DNA of 64,000 nucleotides from NCBI GenBank assembly GCA_947500035.1, contig CANMQP010000005.1, positions 496,001 through 560,000 of the forward strand, read 5' to 3'. The notes under the pieces are model-generated. The model was not told where the DNA came from. It did not search any database and saw only the letters and a program-made list of their open reading frames with translations. Of the stretch, positions 1 through 8,068 are shown piece after piece (the first letter of the stretch is position 1; every line of letters begins with the position of its first letter). The position numbers and the translations under genes are program-made. The stretch comes from an uncultured Kiloniellaceae bacterium. Its GTDB lineage: Bacteria > Pseudomonadota > Alphaproteobacteria > Kiloniellales > Kiloniellaceae.

Positions 1-71
1 CTAACCGATGATAAAATATGACCCGCCACGACGACATCCTGAACCTCAACAGGTCCCAACCCGAATTTCAC

Positions 72-100
72 TTGCAATTGGCCGTCTACGGAGCTATCAC
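72..100 (+). promoter_or_regulatory. candidate promoter upstream of rpsB
   Basis: TTGCAA at 72-77 and TATCAC at 95-100 are separated by 17 nt, a sigma-70-like arrangement about 120 nt before the rpsB start. It is the only good match I see in the 221-nt leader, which otherwise holds no convincing gene. Transcription start is not known. Confidence 0.3.
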
Positions 101-221
101 CCCGCTCAACAGTAACACACACGTGGGTTTTGCGGCGGCTGGGGAGACATCCCGGTCTTCGGTCTGGTGTCCGGATCATCCGGATAAGCAGCCCACGGAG
201 GTTAAACCGGAGAAAGTTTTT

Positions 222-1136
222 ATGGCGCTTCCCACATTCACGATGCGTCAGCTGCTCGAAGCTGGCGTCCACTTTGGTCACACGACCCGCCGTTGGAATC
301 CTAAGATGGCTCCGTACATCTTTGGCGAAAGAAACGGCATTCACATCATCGATCTTGAACAGACCGTTCCTTTGCTGCACCGGGGCCTTGCCTTTGTGCG
401 CGAAGTGGTTGCCGGTGGCGGCCGGGTGCTCTTCGTCGGCACCAAACGCCAGGCAAGCGAGCGTGTTGCCGATACCGCAAAGCGTTGCGGCCAGTATTAC
501 GTGAACCACCGCTGGCTCGGCGGCATGCTCACCAACTGGAAGACCATTTCCCTCTCGATCCGCCGTCTGCGCGACGTGGAAACCCGTCTGGTGGAAGATC
601 AGACCGGTCTGACCAAGAAAGAGCTCCTGAACCTGACCCGTGAGCGCGACAAGCTGGAGCGTGCGCTGGGCGGCATTAAGGAAATGGGCGGCCTTCCCGA
701 CGTGATCGTCGTGATCGACACCAACAAGGAACACATCGCAATCGCCGAAGCCAACACCCTGAACATTCCGGTTGTCGGTATCCTCGATTCGAACTCAAGC
801 CCGGACAACATCACCTACCCGATCCCGGGTAACGACGATGCGATCCGCGCAATCAGCCTCTACTGCGACCTGATGGCCGAGAGCGTGCTCGACGGCATTC
901 AGCAGGAACTGACCGCGAGCGGTACCGACATCGGTGCTGCCGAGGACGCACCTGTTGAAACCCTGCCCGAGACTCCTGCTGAGGCCTCTGCTTCTGAGGC
1001 CCCGGCGGCTGAAGCTGCTGCGGCAACTGAAGCGGCGCCGGCCGAAGCAGCGCCTGCTGCCGATGCTCCGGCTGCTGACGCGGCTCCCGCAGAAGCGGAA
1101 GCAAAGGCTGAAACAGAGCAGGCCGTCCAGGCGTAA
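222..1136 (+). CDS. rpsB: 30S ribosomal protein S2
   Basis: Small-subunit ribosomal protein S2, 304 residues. The N-terminal signature [15 protein letters not shown] (residues 15-29) and [11 protein letters not shown] near residue 98 are clear. The open frame runs on upstream to position 18, but the first 68 codons have no S2 similarity, so the ATG at 222 was chosen; it follows a purine-rich stretch. The protein is about 60 residues longer than the E. coli form because of an Ala/Glu/Pro-rich acidic tail after about residue 235, a tail common in alphaproteobacterial S2. It starts the rpsB-tsf-pyrH-frr translation cluster. Identity is certain; the role of the tail is not known. Confidence 0.97.
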   Translation: MALPTFTMRQLLEAGVHFGHTTRRWNPKMAPYIFGERNGIHIIDLEQTVPLLHRGLAFVREVVAGGGRVLFVGTKRQASERVADTAKRCGQYYVNHRWLGGMLTNWKTISLSIRRLRDVETRLVEDQTGLTKKELLNLTRERDKLERALGGIKEMGGLPDVIVVIDTNKEHIAIAEANTLNIPVVGILDSNSSPDNITYPIPGNDDAIRAISLYCDLMAESVLDGIQQELTASGTDIGAAEDAPVETLPETPAEASASEAPAAEAAAATEAAPAEAAPAADAPAADAAPAEAEAKAETEQAVQA

Positions 1137-1160
1137 CCGCTCTGCCACCGCTAAGTTCCG

Positions 1161-1187
1161 AACGGCGGCATTAAGCCGCCGTTCTTT
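1161..1187 (+). terminator. rpsB-tsf intergenic hairpin, terminator or attenuator
   Basis: AACGGCGGC, a 5-nt loop ATTAA, and GCCGCCGTT form a perfect 9-bp stem, followed by CTTTT. This is a short intrinsic-terminator shape between two genes that are normally co-transcribed, so it may lower rather than stop tsf transcription, or act as an RNA-processing site. Confidence 0.7.
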
Positions 1188-1231
1188 TAAAACCAGCACG
1201 TTTCACACTGTTATTCGGAAAGACGATCACC

Positions 1232-2158
1232 ATGACCCAGATTACCGCAGCGCTCGTGAAAGAACTGCGCGAGTCGTCAGGCGCCGGCATGATGGACTGC
1301 AAAAAGGCTCTGACCGAGACGGGCGGCGACTTGGATGCCGCCGTCGATTGGCTTCGTAAAAAAGGTTTGGCTGCTGCTGCCAAGAAGGCTGGCCGCGTCG
1401 CGGCGGAAGGCCTTGTGGGTGTGTCCTCCCAGGGCACCAGCGGCGCTGTCGTTGAAGTCAACGCTGAGACCGACTTCGTGGCCCGCAACGATGATTTTCA
1501 GGGCTTCGTCAGCAACACGGCGACCCTCGCACTGGACGCTCAGGGTGATATGGACAAGCTGCTTTCGGCAAGCTATCCCGGCACCGGCGCGGCGCTGTCG
1601 GACCAGTTGACCACCATGATCGCGACCATCGGCGAAAACATGTCCGTCCGCCGGACGGCTCAATTCTCGGTCGAAAGCGGTGTCGTATCCTCTTATGTTC
1701 ACAACCAGATCGCACCGGGCCTCGGTAAGATCGGTGTTCTGGTGGCCCTCGAATCCAGCGGTGACGCCGACAAACTGGCCGCCCTCGGTAAACAGCTGGC
1801 CATGCATGTTGCTGCAGCCCATCCGACGGCTCTGGATAAAGATGACGTCGATGCCTCGTCCCTGGACAGGGAGCGCGAGGTGCTGAGCGAGCAGGCCCGT
1901 GCCAGCGGCAAACCGGAAGAGATCATTGCCAAGATGGTCGAAGGCCGTCTTCGGAAGTACTACGAGGAGGTTTGCCTCCTGGAGCAGACCTACGTGATCG
2001 ATGGTGAGACCAAAGTCCGTAAGGTCATTGAGAATGCAGGAAATGACGTCGGCGCTCCGGTCAAGCTGACTGGATTCGCCCGCTTTCAGCTCGGTGAGGG
2101 CATCGAGAAGGAAGAGAGTGACTTCGCGGCCGAGGTCGCCGCAACACTGGGCGGCTGA
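1232..2158 (+). CDS. tsf: elongation factor Ts
   Basis: Nucleotide-exchange factor for EF-Tu, 308 residues. The N-terminal UBA-like helix bundle ([19 protein letters not shown]) is followed by the family signature ending in the EF-Tu contact TDFVARND at about residues 80-87. The C-terminal half is the usual repeated core with an inserted helical segment. It starts with ATG after AAGACGATCACC and lies 95 nt after rpsB, beyond a hairpin. Length fits alphaproteobacterial homologues. Identity is secure. Confidence 0.97.
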   Translation: MTQITAALVKELRESSGAGMMDCKKALTETGGDLDAAVDWLRKKGLAAAAKKAGRVAAEGLVGVSSQGTSGAVVEVNAETDFVARNDDFQGFVSNTATLALDAQGDMDKLLSASYPGTGAALSDQLTTMIATIGENMSVRRTAQFSVESGVVSSYVHNQIAPGLGKIGVLVALESSGDADKLAALGKQLAMHVAAAHPTALDKDDVDASSLDREREVLSEQARASGKPEEIIAKMVEGRLRKYYEEVCLLEQTYVIDGETKVRKVIENAGNDVGAPVKLTGFARFQLGEGIEKEESDFAAEVAATLGG

Positions 2159-2525
2159 TCTGCAAGCTGCGGGTCTTGCCCGCAGACATAAACCGGAGGA
2201 CGGCCTTATTTTCGGCTGGCCTCCGGGGCAACCGCGCAAACATGGGCGATTGACAGCTTCATGGCGCTTCCGATGGAAGGGACAGGGTGCGGGGCAGGCA
2301 TCGAGTAGGTTTCGCGAAGGGGCGTGGTTTCGGTTATGATGCGCCGCATTGCCGATTCGCCGCCCCAGAATGGACGTATTCACCCTGTCAATTCACCTCG
2401 CGCAGGGCGCCGTACCGCATCGCTTGGCATGAGGCTGCGCCGTCAGACTCAAACGATCGGCTCCAAGGCCGGTAAGAGATTTACAACAGGGGAACGAAGA
2501 ATCCCCGATCCGATAAGGAGATCCC
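2159..2525. other. tsf-pyrH intergenic region with two hairpins
   Basis: No gene is supported here. A perfect 7-bp stem with a 5-nt loop lies at 2167-2185 (CTGCGGG/CCCGCAG), and a second stem CCGGAGG/CCTCCGG spans 2193-2226. Neither is followed by a run of T, so they are weak terminator candidates or RNA-stabilising ends of the tsf message. The rest up to the pyrH ribosome binding site is unexplained. Confidence 0.4.
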
Positions 2526-3254
2526 ATGGCCGATAGTCCGAAATACAAGCGTGTGATGCTTAAAGTTTCGGGAGAGGCCCTGATGGGCTCGCGCGAGTAC
2601 GGGCTGGACCCCGAGACCGTACAGCAGATTGCCGGTGACGTCCGAGACGTCAGCCGGATGGGCGTTGAAGTCTGTCTGGTCGTGGGCGGCGGGAACATTT
2701 TCCGCGGGCTCGCAGGTGCTGCCGCCGGCATGGAGCGTTCTACGGCGGATTACATGGGTATGCTTGCAACGGTCATCAATGCGCTGGCCTTGCAGAATGC
2801 ACTGGAAAAACTCGACGTGGACACCCGGGTGCTCTCGGCGATCCCCATGGCGACGGTCGCGGAACCTTACATTCGCCGGCGGGCCGTGCGGCACATGGAA
2901 AAGGGCCGCGTTGTGATTTTTGGCGCAGGAACCGGCAATCCCTTCTTTACGACGGATACCGCCGCCGCGTTGCGCGCTTCTGAGATGAACTGCGACATTT
3001 TGCTCAAGGGCACCAAGGTCGACGGCGTCTACGATGCCGATCCGGTCAGCGTTCCCGATGCCAAGCGTTATGACTGCTTGACCTATATGCAGGTTCTGAC
3101 TCAGGATTTGGGGGTCATGGATCATTCCGCCATTTCGCTGGCGCGGGAGAATTCCATTCCGATTGCCGTTTTCTCGATTTACCAGCCGGGAGCATTCGCG
3201 GATGTTCTTCGTGGAAATGGCAGATACACCATCGTTCAGCATGATTGTGCATAG
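2526..3254 (+). CDS. pyrH: UMP kinase
   Basis: Phosphorylates UMP to UDP in pyrimidine nucleotide synthesis; cytoplasmic and hexameric in this family. The 242-residue protein has the amino-acid-kinase fold motifs KVSGEALMG near residue 12 and VGGGNIFRG near residue 57, and the UMP/ATP region [19 protein letters not shown]. The start is well set by AAGGAG 6 nt upstream. It lies 13 nt before frr, as in many proteobacteria. No unusual residue was seen. Confidence 0.97.
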   Translation: MADSPKYKRVMLKVSGEALMGSREYGLDPETVQQIAGDVRDVSRMGVEVCLVVGGGNIFRGLAGAAAGMERSTADYMGMLATVINALALQNALEKLDVDTRVLSAIPMATVAEPYIRRRAVRHMEKGRVVIFGAGTGNPFFTTDTAAALRASEMNCDILLKGTKVDGVYDADPVSVPDAKRYDCLTYMQVLTQDLGVMDHSAISLARENSIPIAVFSIYQPGAFADVLRGNGRYTIVQHDCA

Positions 3255-3267
3255 TGAGGTATAAGCC

Positions 3268-3828
3268 GTGTCACAGGATCCAGATCTAAGCGACATCAAA
3301 CGACGCATGGACGGTGCGCTGGACGCACTTCGCAAGGAATTCGGCGGCCTTCGCACCGGGCGGGCATCCGCGGGGCTGCTCGAGCCGGTTATGGTCGAGG
3401 CCTACGGATCGCAAATGCCCATCACCCAGGTGGGTACGATTGGCGTGCCGGAGGCGCGGATGCTGACCGTACAGGTCTGGGACCGCTCCATGGTTGGCGC
3501 GGTCGAGAAAGCTATCCGCGAGTCGGGCCTGGGCCTCAATCCCTCACCGGACGGCCAACTCGTGCGTGTGCCGATTCCGCCCTTGTCGGAAGAGCGCCGG
3601 ATGGAATTGAGCAAGATCGCAGGCAAATATGCCGAGCAGGGCCGGGTTGCGATCCGGAATGTCCGGCGCGACGGCATGGAAATGCTGAAGAAAATGGAAA
3701 AGGATGGCGAGATCTCGAAGGACGAGCACCACCTTTGGAACGAGGAAATACAGGCGCTGACCGACCAGCACATCAAGCTCGTCGATGAGACTCTCGCGCA
3801 AAAAGAAGAAGAAATCCTGCAGGTATAG
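3268..3828 (+). CDS. frr: ribosome recycling factor
   Basis: Splits post-termination ribosomes together with EF-G. The 186-residue protein has the normal family length (about 185) and typical helical-domain segments [23 protein letters not shown] and [24 protein letters not shown]. The start codon is GTG, 13 nt after pyrH with GTGAGGT upstream; no ATG lies nearby in frame. It is followed closely by uppS, which suggests one transcript linking translation and envelope genes. Confidence 0.97.
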   Translation: MSQDPDLSDIKRRMDGALDALRKEFGGLRTGRASAGLLEPVMVEAYGSQMPITQVGTIGVPEARMLTVQVWDRSMVGAVEKAIRESGLGLNPSPDGQLVRVPIPPLSEERRMELSKIAGKYAEQGRVAIRNVRRDGMEMLKKMEKDGEISKDEHHLWNEEIQALTDQHIKLVDETLAQKEEEILQV

Positions 3829-3885
3829 GGCCTGTTGAGAAAAAGGTTTCGAAACGGGTTATCTCGGGGGTCCAGGCACTTTTCC

Positions 3886-4620
3886 ATGGATACGCTTCAG
3901 TCATTTTCGGGCGAAAAGCCGACGCATATTGCCGTTATCATGGATGGCAATGGCCGTTGGGCCAATGCGCGCGGACTTCCCCGCACGGCGGGGCACCGCC
4001 AGGGGGCCGAGTCGGTCCGGCGCACCGTGGAAGCCACCATGAAGCTGGGGATTCCCTACCTTACGCTCTATGGCTTCTCTTCGGAAAACTGGAGCCGTCC
4101 CATGGCGGAGGTGGAAGACCTGATGGGCTTGCTCCGCCGGTACCTGCGCAGTGAGCTGGCGAAGTTCCACGAAAACGGAATCCGGCTGCAGGTGATCGGA
4201 CAGCGTGAAAGGCTGCCGGACGATATCGTCCGTTTGATCGAAGATGCTGAGGCGACGACCCGGGATAATGAAAACCTGAACCTGGTGATGGCGCTGAGCT
4301 ACGGCGGACGACAGGATATCACTGCCGCGGCCCGACGCGCCGCGCAGGCTGTCGCGGCAGGTGAGTTTTCGGCGGATGATCTGGATGAAGCGCGGCTTGG
4401 CTCGTACCTCTGGACCGATGGTATTCCCGATCCGGATCTGCTGATCAGGACTTCGGGAGAGCAACGGATCAGCAATTTTCTGCTGTGGCAGTCAGCCTAC
4501 ACCGAATTGGTTTTTGTCGAGAAACTCTGGCCGGACTTTAGCGAGGACGACCTCGCCGATGCGATCCGGGAGTATCAACGGCGTGATCGGCGTTTTGGTG
4601 CAGCAGCTGACTCTGGATAA
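3886..4620 (+). CDS. uppS: isoprenyl transferase (undecaprenyl diphosphate synthase)
   Basis: Condenses IPP onto farnesyl-PP to make the C55 lipid carrier for peptidoglycan and LPS. Motif HIAVIMDGNGRWANARGLPR holds the catalytic Asp, and RTSGEQRISNFLLWQSAYTE is the second signature, with the conserved Arg residues. From ATG 3886 the protein has 244 residues, close to the family norm. The frame is open back to a TTG at 3835, but the extra 17 residues are basic and not family-like. It is one base from cdsA, which supports translational coupling. Confidence 0.95.
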   Translation: MDTLQSFSGEKPTHIAVIMDGNGRWANARGLPRTAGHRQGAESVRRTVEATMKLGIPYLTLYGFSSENWSRPMAEVEDLMGLLRRYLRSELAKFHENGIRLQVIGQRERLPDDIVRLIEDAEATTRDNENLNLVMALSYGGRQDITAAARRAAQAVAAGEFSADDLDEARLGSYLWTDGIPDPDLLIRTSGEQRISNFLLWQSAYTELVFVEKLWPDFSEDDLADAIREYQRRDRRFGAAADSG

Positions 4621-4621
4621 T

Positions 4622-5440
4622 ATGAGCCCCCTGGTGCAGCGGGTTCTCACGGCTGTCGTCCTGGCGCCGCCAGTGCTGCTCGCGCTCTACTTCGGCACAC
4701 CCTACAGCGACCTCTTGATTCTGCTCGCGGCTGGTGTTGCGGCCTGGGAATGGTCCCGGCTTTGCAACCGCGGAACGCTCGATGTCACGGCGGGATTGCT
4801 GATCGGCGCCGTTCTGGCGGCGGTCCTGGCCGCGGAATTGGGTCTCTATTCGGTCTCGGCCTGGGTCGTGGTGGTCGGGGCTATGGCGACGGCTGTCCTG
4901 GCCAGCAACAGGCAGCATGAGTCGGTCGCCTGGATGGTTGGCGGCGTTATTTATCTCTCCTGGACCTTTATTTCCTTTGTCTGGCTCAGTCAGCCGGAGG
5001 TTTTCGGCTACCAGGGGATCTTCTGGCTTCTCTTCGTGGTTTGGGCGACGGATATCGGTGCTTATGCCGCAGGCCGCAGTATCGGCGGACCAAAACTCGC
5101 GCCCCGTTTCAGCCCCAATAAAACCTGGTCCGGCCTGATCGGCGGCGCGCTGGCCGCGGTTATGATCAGCCTGGCGGTGGGGGCCTGGGTCTTTTCGGGC
5201 GGCGATCCGGCCTATTTTGGGCCGCCCTGGTGGTATTTGGTCATGGCGGGCGTTGTTCTCGCCGTGGTTTCTCAGATGGGAGATCTTTTCGAATCCCGTT
5301 TGAAGCGGCAGTTCGATGCCAAAGACTCGAGCCGCATCATTCCCGGCCACGGCGGGGTGCTTGACCGTATTGATGGTCTTCTGGCCGCAAGCCTGGCCTG
5401 CGCGGCCGTTGTGTGGCTGGGTCAGCGGATGGGATTGTAG
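4622..5440 (+). CDS. cdsA: phosphatidate cytidylyltransferase
   Basis: Makes CDP-diacylglycerol from phosphatidic acid and CTP at the inner membrane. The 272-residue protein is strongly hydrophobic, with about eight predicted membrane segments, and ends with the CDS signature region SPNKTWSGLIGG (about residue 163) and GDLFESRLKR...DSSRIIPGHGGVLDRIDG. The ATG at 4622 follows the uppS stop by one base; the frame extends upstream inside uppS but without similarity. It belongs to the uppS-cdsA-dxr-rseP-bamA order found in many proteobacteria. Confidence 0.95.
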   Translation: MSPLVQRVLTAVVLAPPVLLALYFGTPYSDLLILLAAGVAAWEWSRLCNRGTLDVTAGLLIGAVLAAVLAAELGLYSVSAWVVVVGAMATAVLASNRQHESVAWMVGGVIYLSWTFISFVWLSQPEVFGYQGIFWLLFVVWATDIGAYAAGRSIGGPKLAPRFSPNKTWSGLIGGALAAVMISLAVGAWVFSGGDPAYFGPPWWYLVMAGVVLAVVSQMGDLFESRLKRQFDAKDSSRIIPGHGGVLDRIDGLLAASLACAAVVWLGQRMGL

Positions 5441-5479
5441 TATGTTGTGCGCGCAAAGCGTCACCAGACGAGGACAGCT

Positions 5480-6685
5480 ATGACAGCGTCACAGGCTTCA
5501 TCTGAACCGGCAGCGCGACCTGCCGCCACGAGGCGCAAGGTTTCCATTCTGGGATCGACCGGATCGGTGGGACAAAGCACCATTGATTTGATTGAACGCA
5601 ATCCGGAGAGCTTTGACGTTGTTGCCCTGACCGCGAACGGCAACGCCGAGGCTCTGGCCGAGCAGGCGCGCAAGCTCGGCGCAAAGCTGGCGGTTGTTGC
5701 TGATGAAGCCGCCTACAGCGGCCTGAAAACGGCGCTCTCGGGCAGCGGGATTGAAGCCGCCGCGGGGCGGGACGCTCTGATTGCAGCGGCTGAAGTTCCG
5801 GCAGACTGGATTATGGCGGCCATTGTCGGGGCGGCGGGAATGGAACCAACTCTCGCAGCTATCCGTCAGGGTGTCGTCGTGGGACTGGCAAACAAGGAGA
5901 CGCTGGTTTGCGCGGGGGCGTTGATCACCCAGGAGATCAAGACCAGCGGAACCACCCTCCTGCCGGTCGATTCGGAACATAATGCGATCTTTCAGGTTCT
6001 CGACGCTGAGCGGCGCGAAGGGGTGGAACGTCTGACCCTGACGGCGTCGGGCGGTCCTTTCAGGTCCTTTTCCAAGGCGCAGATGGCTGCGGTCACCCCG
6101 GCTCAGGCGCTGGATCATCCGAATTGGGACATGGGCGCCAAGATCTCGATCGATTCGGCGACCATGATGAACAAGGGGCTTGAGCTGATTGAGGCCGTAC
6201 ATCTCTTTGATATGCCCGAGTCGCGTGTTGATATTCTGGTGCACCCTCAATCGGTGATCCACTCCATGGTTTCTTACGTCGATGGGTCGGTTCTAGCGCA
6301 GCTCGGTGTACCGGATATGCGTACGCCCATCGCATACACCTTGGCCTGGCCCGACCGGATGCCGGCACCTGTGGATCGGCTTGATTTGGCAAAAATCGCG
6401 GAGCTTTCTTTCGAAGCGCCGGATTCGGAGCGTTTTCCCGCGCTGCGTCTGACGCGTGAGGCCTTGCGCATCGGGGGTGACGCCCCCACTATCTTAAATG
6501 CTGCCAATGAGATAGCGGTTGCCAGCTTCCTGAAAAACGCGATCGGGTTTCTGGAGATTGCAGAGATTGTCGAGGAAACGCTGATGGGATTGCCGAACGG
6601 CAGGTTGGCCTCGCTTGAAGATGTGGTCGCTGCGGATAGCGCAGCGCGCCGTTATGCTCTTGGTTTGGTGGAGCAGGCCGCTTAG
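5480..6685 (+). CDS. dxr: 1-deoxy-D-xylulose 5-phosphate reductoisomerase
   Basis: Second enzyme of the MEP isoprenoid pathway; converts DXP to MEP with NADPH. The 401-residue protein shows the nucleotide-binding motif GSTGSVGQSTIDLI near residue 22, the metal/substrate motif PVDSEHNAIFQ, ASGGPFR, and SATMMNKGLELIEA. ATG 5480 is preceded by GAGGAC; an upstream GTG at 5447 would add 11 residues without family support. Its product chain feeds UppS, encoded two genes upstream. Confidence 0.96.
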   Translation: MTASQASSEPAARPAATRRKVSILGSTGSVGQSTIDLIERNPESFDVVALTANGNAEALAEQARKLGAKLAVVADEAAYSGLKTALSGSGIEAAAGRDALIAAAEVPADWIMAAIVGAAGMEPTLAAIRQGVVVGLANKETLVCAGALITQEIKTSGTTLLPVDSEHNAIFQVLDAERREGVERLTLTASGGPFRSFSKAQMAAVTPAQALDHPNWDMGAKISIDSATMMNKGLELIEAVHLFDMPESRVDILVHPQSVIHSMVSYVDGSVLAQLGVPDMRTPIAYTLAWPDRMPAPVDRLDLAKIAELSFEAPDSERFPALRLTREALRIGGDAPTILNAANEIAVASFLKNAIGFLEIAEIVEETLMGLPNGRLASLEDVVAADSAARRYALGLVEQAA

Positions 6686-6908
6686 GGCTTTTTAGGATCA
6701 AGGTTACCTGCGTGATGGTATCCTGAACCTCAAGAGGCGTTGGGACCGGGACACGATCCGGTGAACCTGACGACCGCAATGAGGTCGAAAGACCCGGGTA
6801 TGAGCCTGCTGTCTCCGAGAAGGCGGGAGACGCGGCAGGTACGGGTATTTGGCAGGTACGGGTATTTCGCGGATACGGGTATGTATTGGTTAATTCGGAC
6901 GGAACAGT
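6686..6908. other. dxr-rseP intergenic region with hairpin
   Basis: No convincing gene. A hairpin with an imperfect stem (CCTGC..GTCTCC pairing with GGGAGAC..GGCAGG) spans about 6804-6839 and is followed at once by the 17-bp tandem repeats. The 60-codon open frame at 6740-6922 runs through the repeats and overlaps rseP, so it was not accepted. Confidence 0.4.
6834..6884. repeat. three tandem 17-bp repeats upstream of rseP
   Basis: Two identical copies of GGCAGGTACGGGTATTT (6834-6850, 6851-6867) are followed by a degenerate third, CGCGGATACGGGTATGT (6868-6884), ending 24 nt before the rseP ATG. The last copy creates a TATGTATT-like AT-rich stretch that could serve as a -10 element. It is either slippage or a repeated operator. 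Confidence 0.8.
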
Positions 6909-8009
6909 ATGGACTTCCTTAATGTGTTAACGGGGACAGTGGTTCCCTTTCTGATTGTTCTGACCGTGCTCGTGTTCGTGCATGAGATGGGCCACTATCT
7001 GATCGCCCGCAAAAACGGTGTGCGTGTCGAGGTTTTTTCGATCGGATTTGGCCCTGAGGTTTTCGGTTGGACCGACCGGGTAAATACCCGTTGGAAGTTC
7101 AGCCTGATTCCGCTCGGCGGTTACGTGAAGATGTTCGGCGATGCCGACGCCGCCAGCCGCCCATCTGACGCGCCGATGACGGAAGAGGAGCGGGCCGTTT
7201 CTTTTCAGTCGAAACGCCTCGGGCAGCGCGCCTGGATCGTTGCCGGCGGTCCTTTGGCGAACTTTATCCTCGCGATTGTGATCTTTGCCGGTCTCTTCAC
7301 CTTTGTCGGGCAGCCCTTTTCGCCTGCCACGGTTGGCGAGGTGATTGCCGATTCGGCGGCATCAGAGGCTGGTTTCTTGCCTGGAGACCGTATTATCCGG
7401 GTCGATGGAGATGATATCGAGCGCTTCGAGGAACTGCAGACGATTGTCCAGCTCAGCGCTGGCAGCGCACTCGCCATTGATGTGTTGCGCGACGGAGCCG
7501 AAGTCGCGCTACAGGTAACGCCCAGGGCCGCTATGAGCGATGGCGTTGGCGGCGAGCAGCAGGTTTGGCGCCTTGGAATCAGCAGAAGCGGGGCCGAGTA
7601 CAAGAAGCACGATCCACTGACTGCAGTCTGGCGTGCGACCCTTGAAACCTACAACGTGACGGCCAATACCCTGAAGGCCGTCGGGCAGATGATTACCGGT
7701 GATCGCAGCTCGAAGGAACTGGGCGGTCCCTTACGAATCGCGCAGATGTCGGGGGAGGTGGCCGAGTTCGGCATCATCTCGCTGTTGTCTCTGGTTGCGA
7801 TCCTCTCGGTAAACCTGGGTTTGATTAATCTCTTTCCGGTTCCCATGCTGGATGGCGGGCATCTCGTGTTTTACGCGATTGAAGCATTGCGTGGACGACC
7901 ACTGGGTGAGCGCGCGCAAGAATACGGTTTCCGTATCGGTCTTGCTCTGGTATTGAGCTTAATGGTCTTTGCCACATGGAACGATCTCGATCACTTTGGG
8001 TTGTTTTAA
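6909..8009 (+). CDS. rseP: RIP metalloprotease, site-2 protease
   Basis: Intramembrane zinc protease of the site-2 family, which cleaves membrane-bound anti-sigma factors. The 366-residue protein has the zinc motif HEMGH at residues 25-29 in the first membrane segment, one PDZ domain at about residues 125-190 (E. coli RseP has two), and the second active-site motif in PVPMLDGGHLVFY near residue 311. Start ATG follows GGACGGAACAGT. Position between dxr and bamA is the standard one, linking outer-membrane stress signalling with BamA assembly. Confidence 0.95.
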   Translation: MDFLNVLTGTVVPFLIVLTVLVFVHEMGHYLIARKNGVRVEVFSIGFGPEVFGWTDRVNTRWKFSLIPLGGYVKMFGDADAASRPSDAPMTEEERAVSFQSKRLGQRAWIVAGGPLANFILAIVIFAGLFTFVGQPFSPATVGEVIADSAASEAGFLPGDRIIRVDGDDIERFEELQTIVQLSAGSALAIDVLRDGAEVALQVTPRAAMSDGVGGEQQVWRLGISRSGAEYKKHDPLTAVWRATLETYNVTANTLKAVGQMITGDRSSKELGGPLRIAQMSGEVAEFGIISLLSLVAILSVNLGLINLFPVPMLDGGHLVFYAIEALRGRPLGERAQEYGFRIGLALVLSLMVFATWNDLDHFGLF

Positions 8010-8068
8010 GGCATTGGGTCACATAGATCGATTTTTCACCTAAGTAAGGTGCTCGGGGGTTTTAGAAC

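Noticed and set aside
1277-2383. 368-codon open frame antisense to tsf
   Set aside because: Shadow of tsf with no protein-like features. Similar antisense frames opposite cdsA, pyrG, pdhA and pdhB were rejected for the same reason.
6740-6922. 60-codon open frame before rseP
   Set aside because: Built from 17-bp repeats and overlaps the rseP start.
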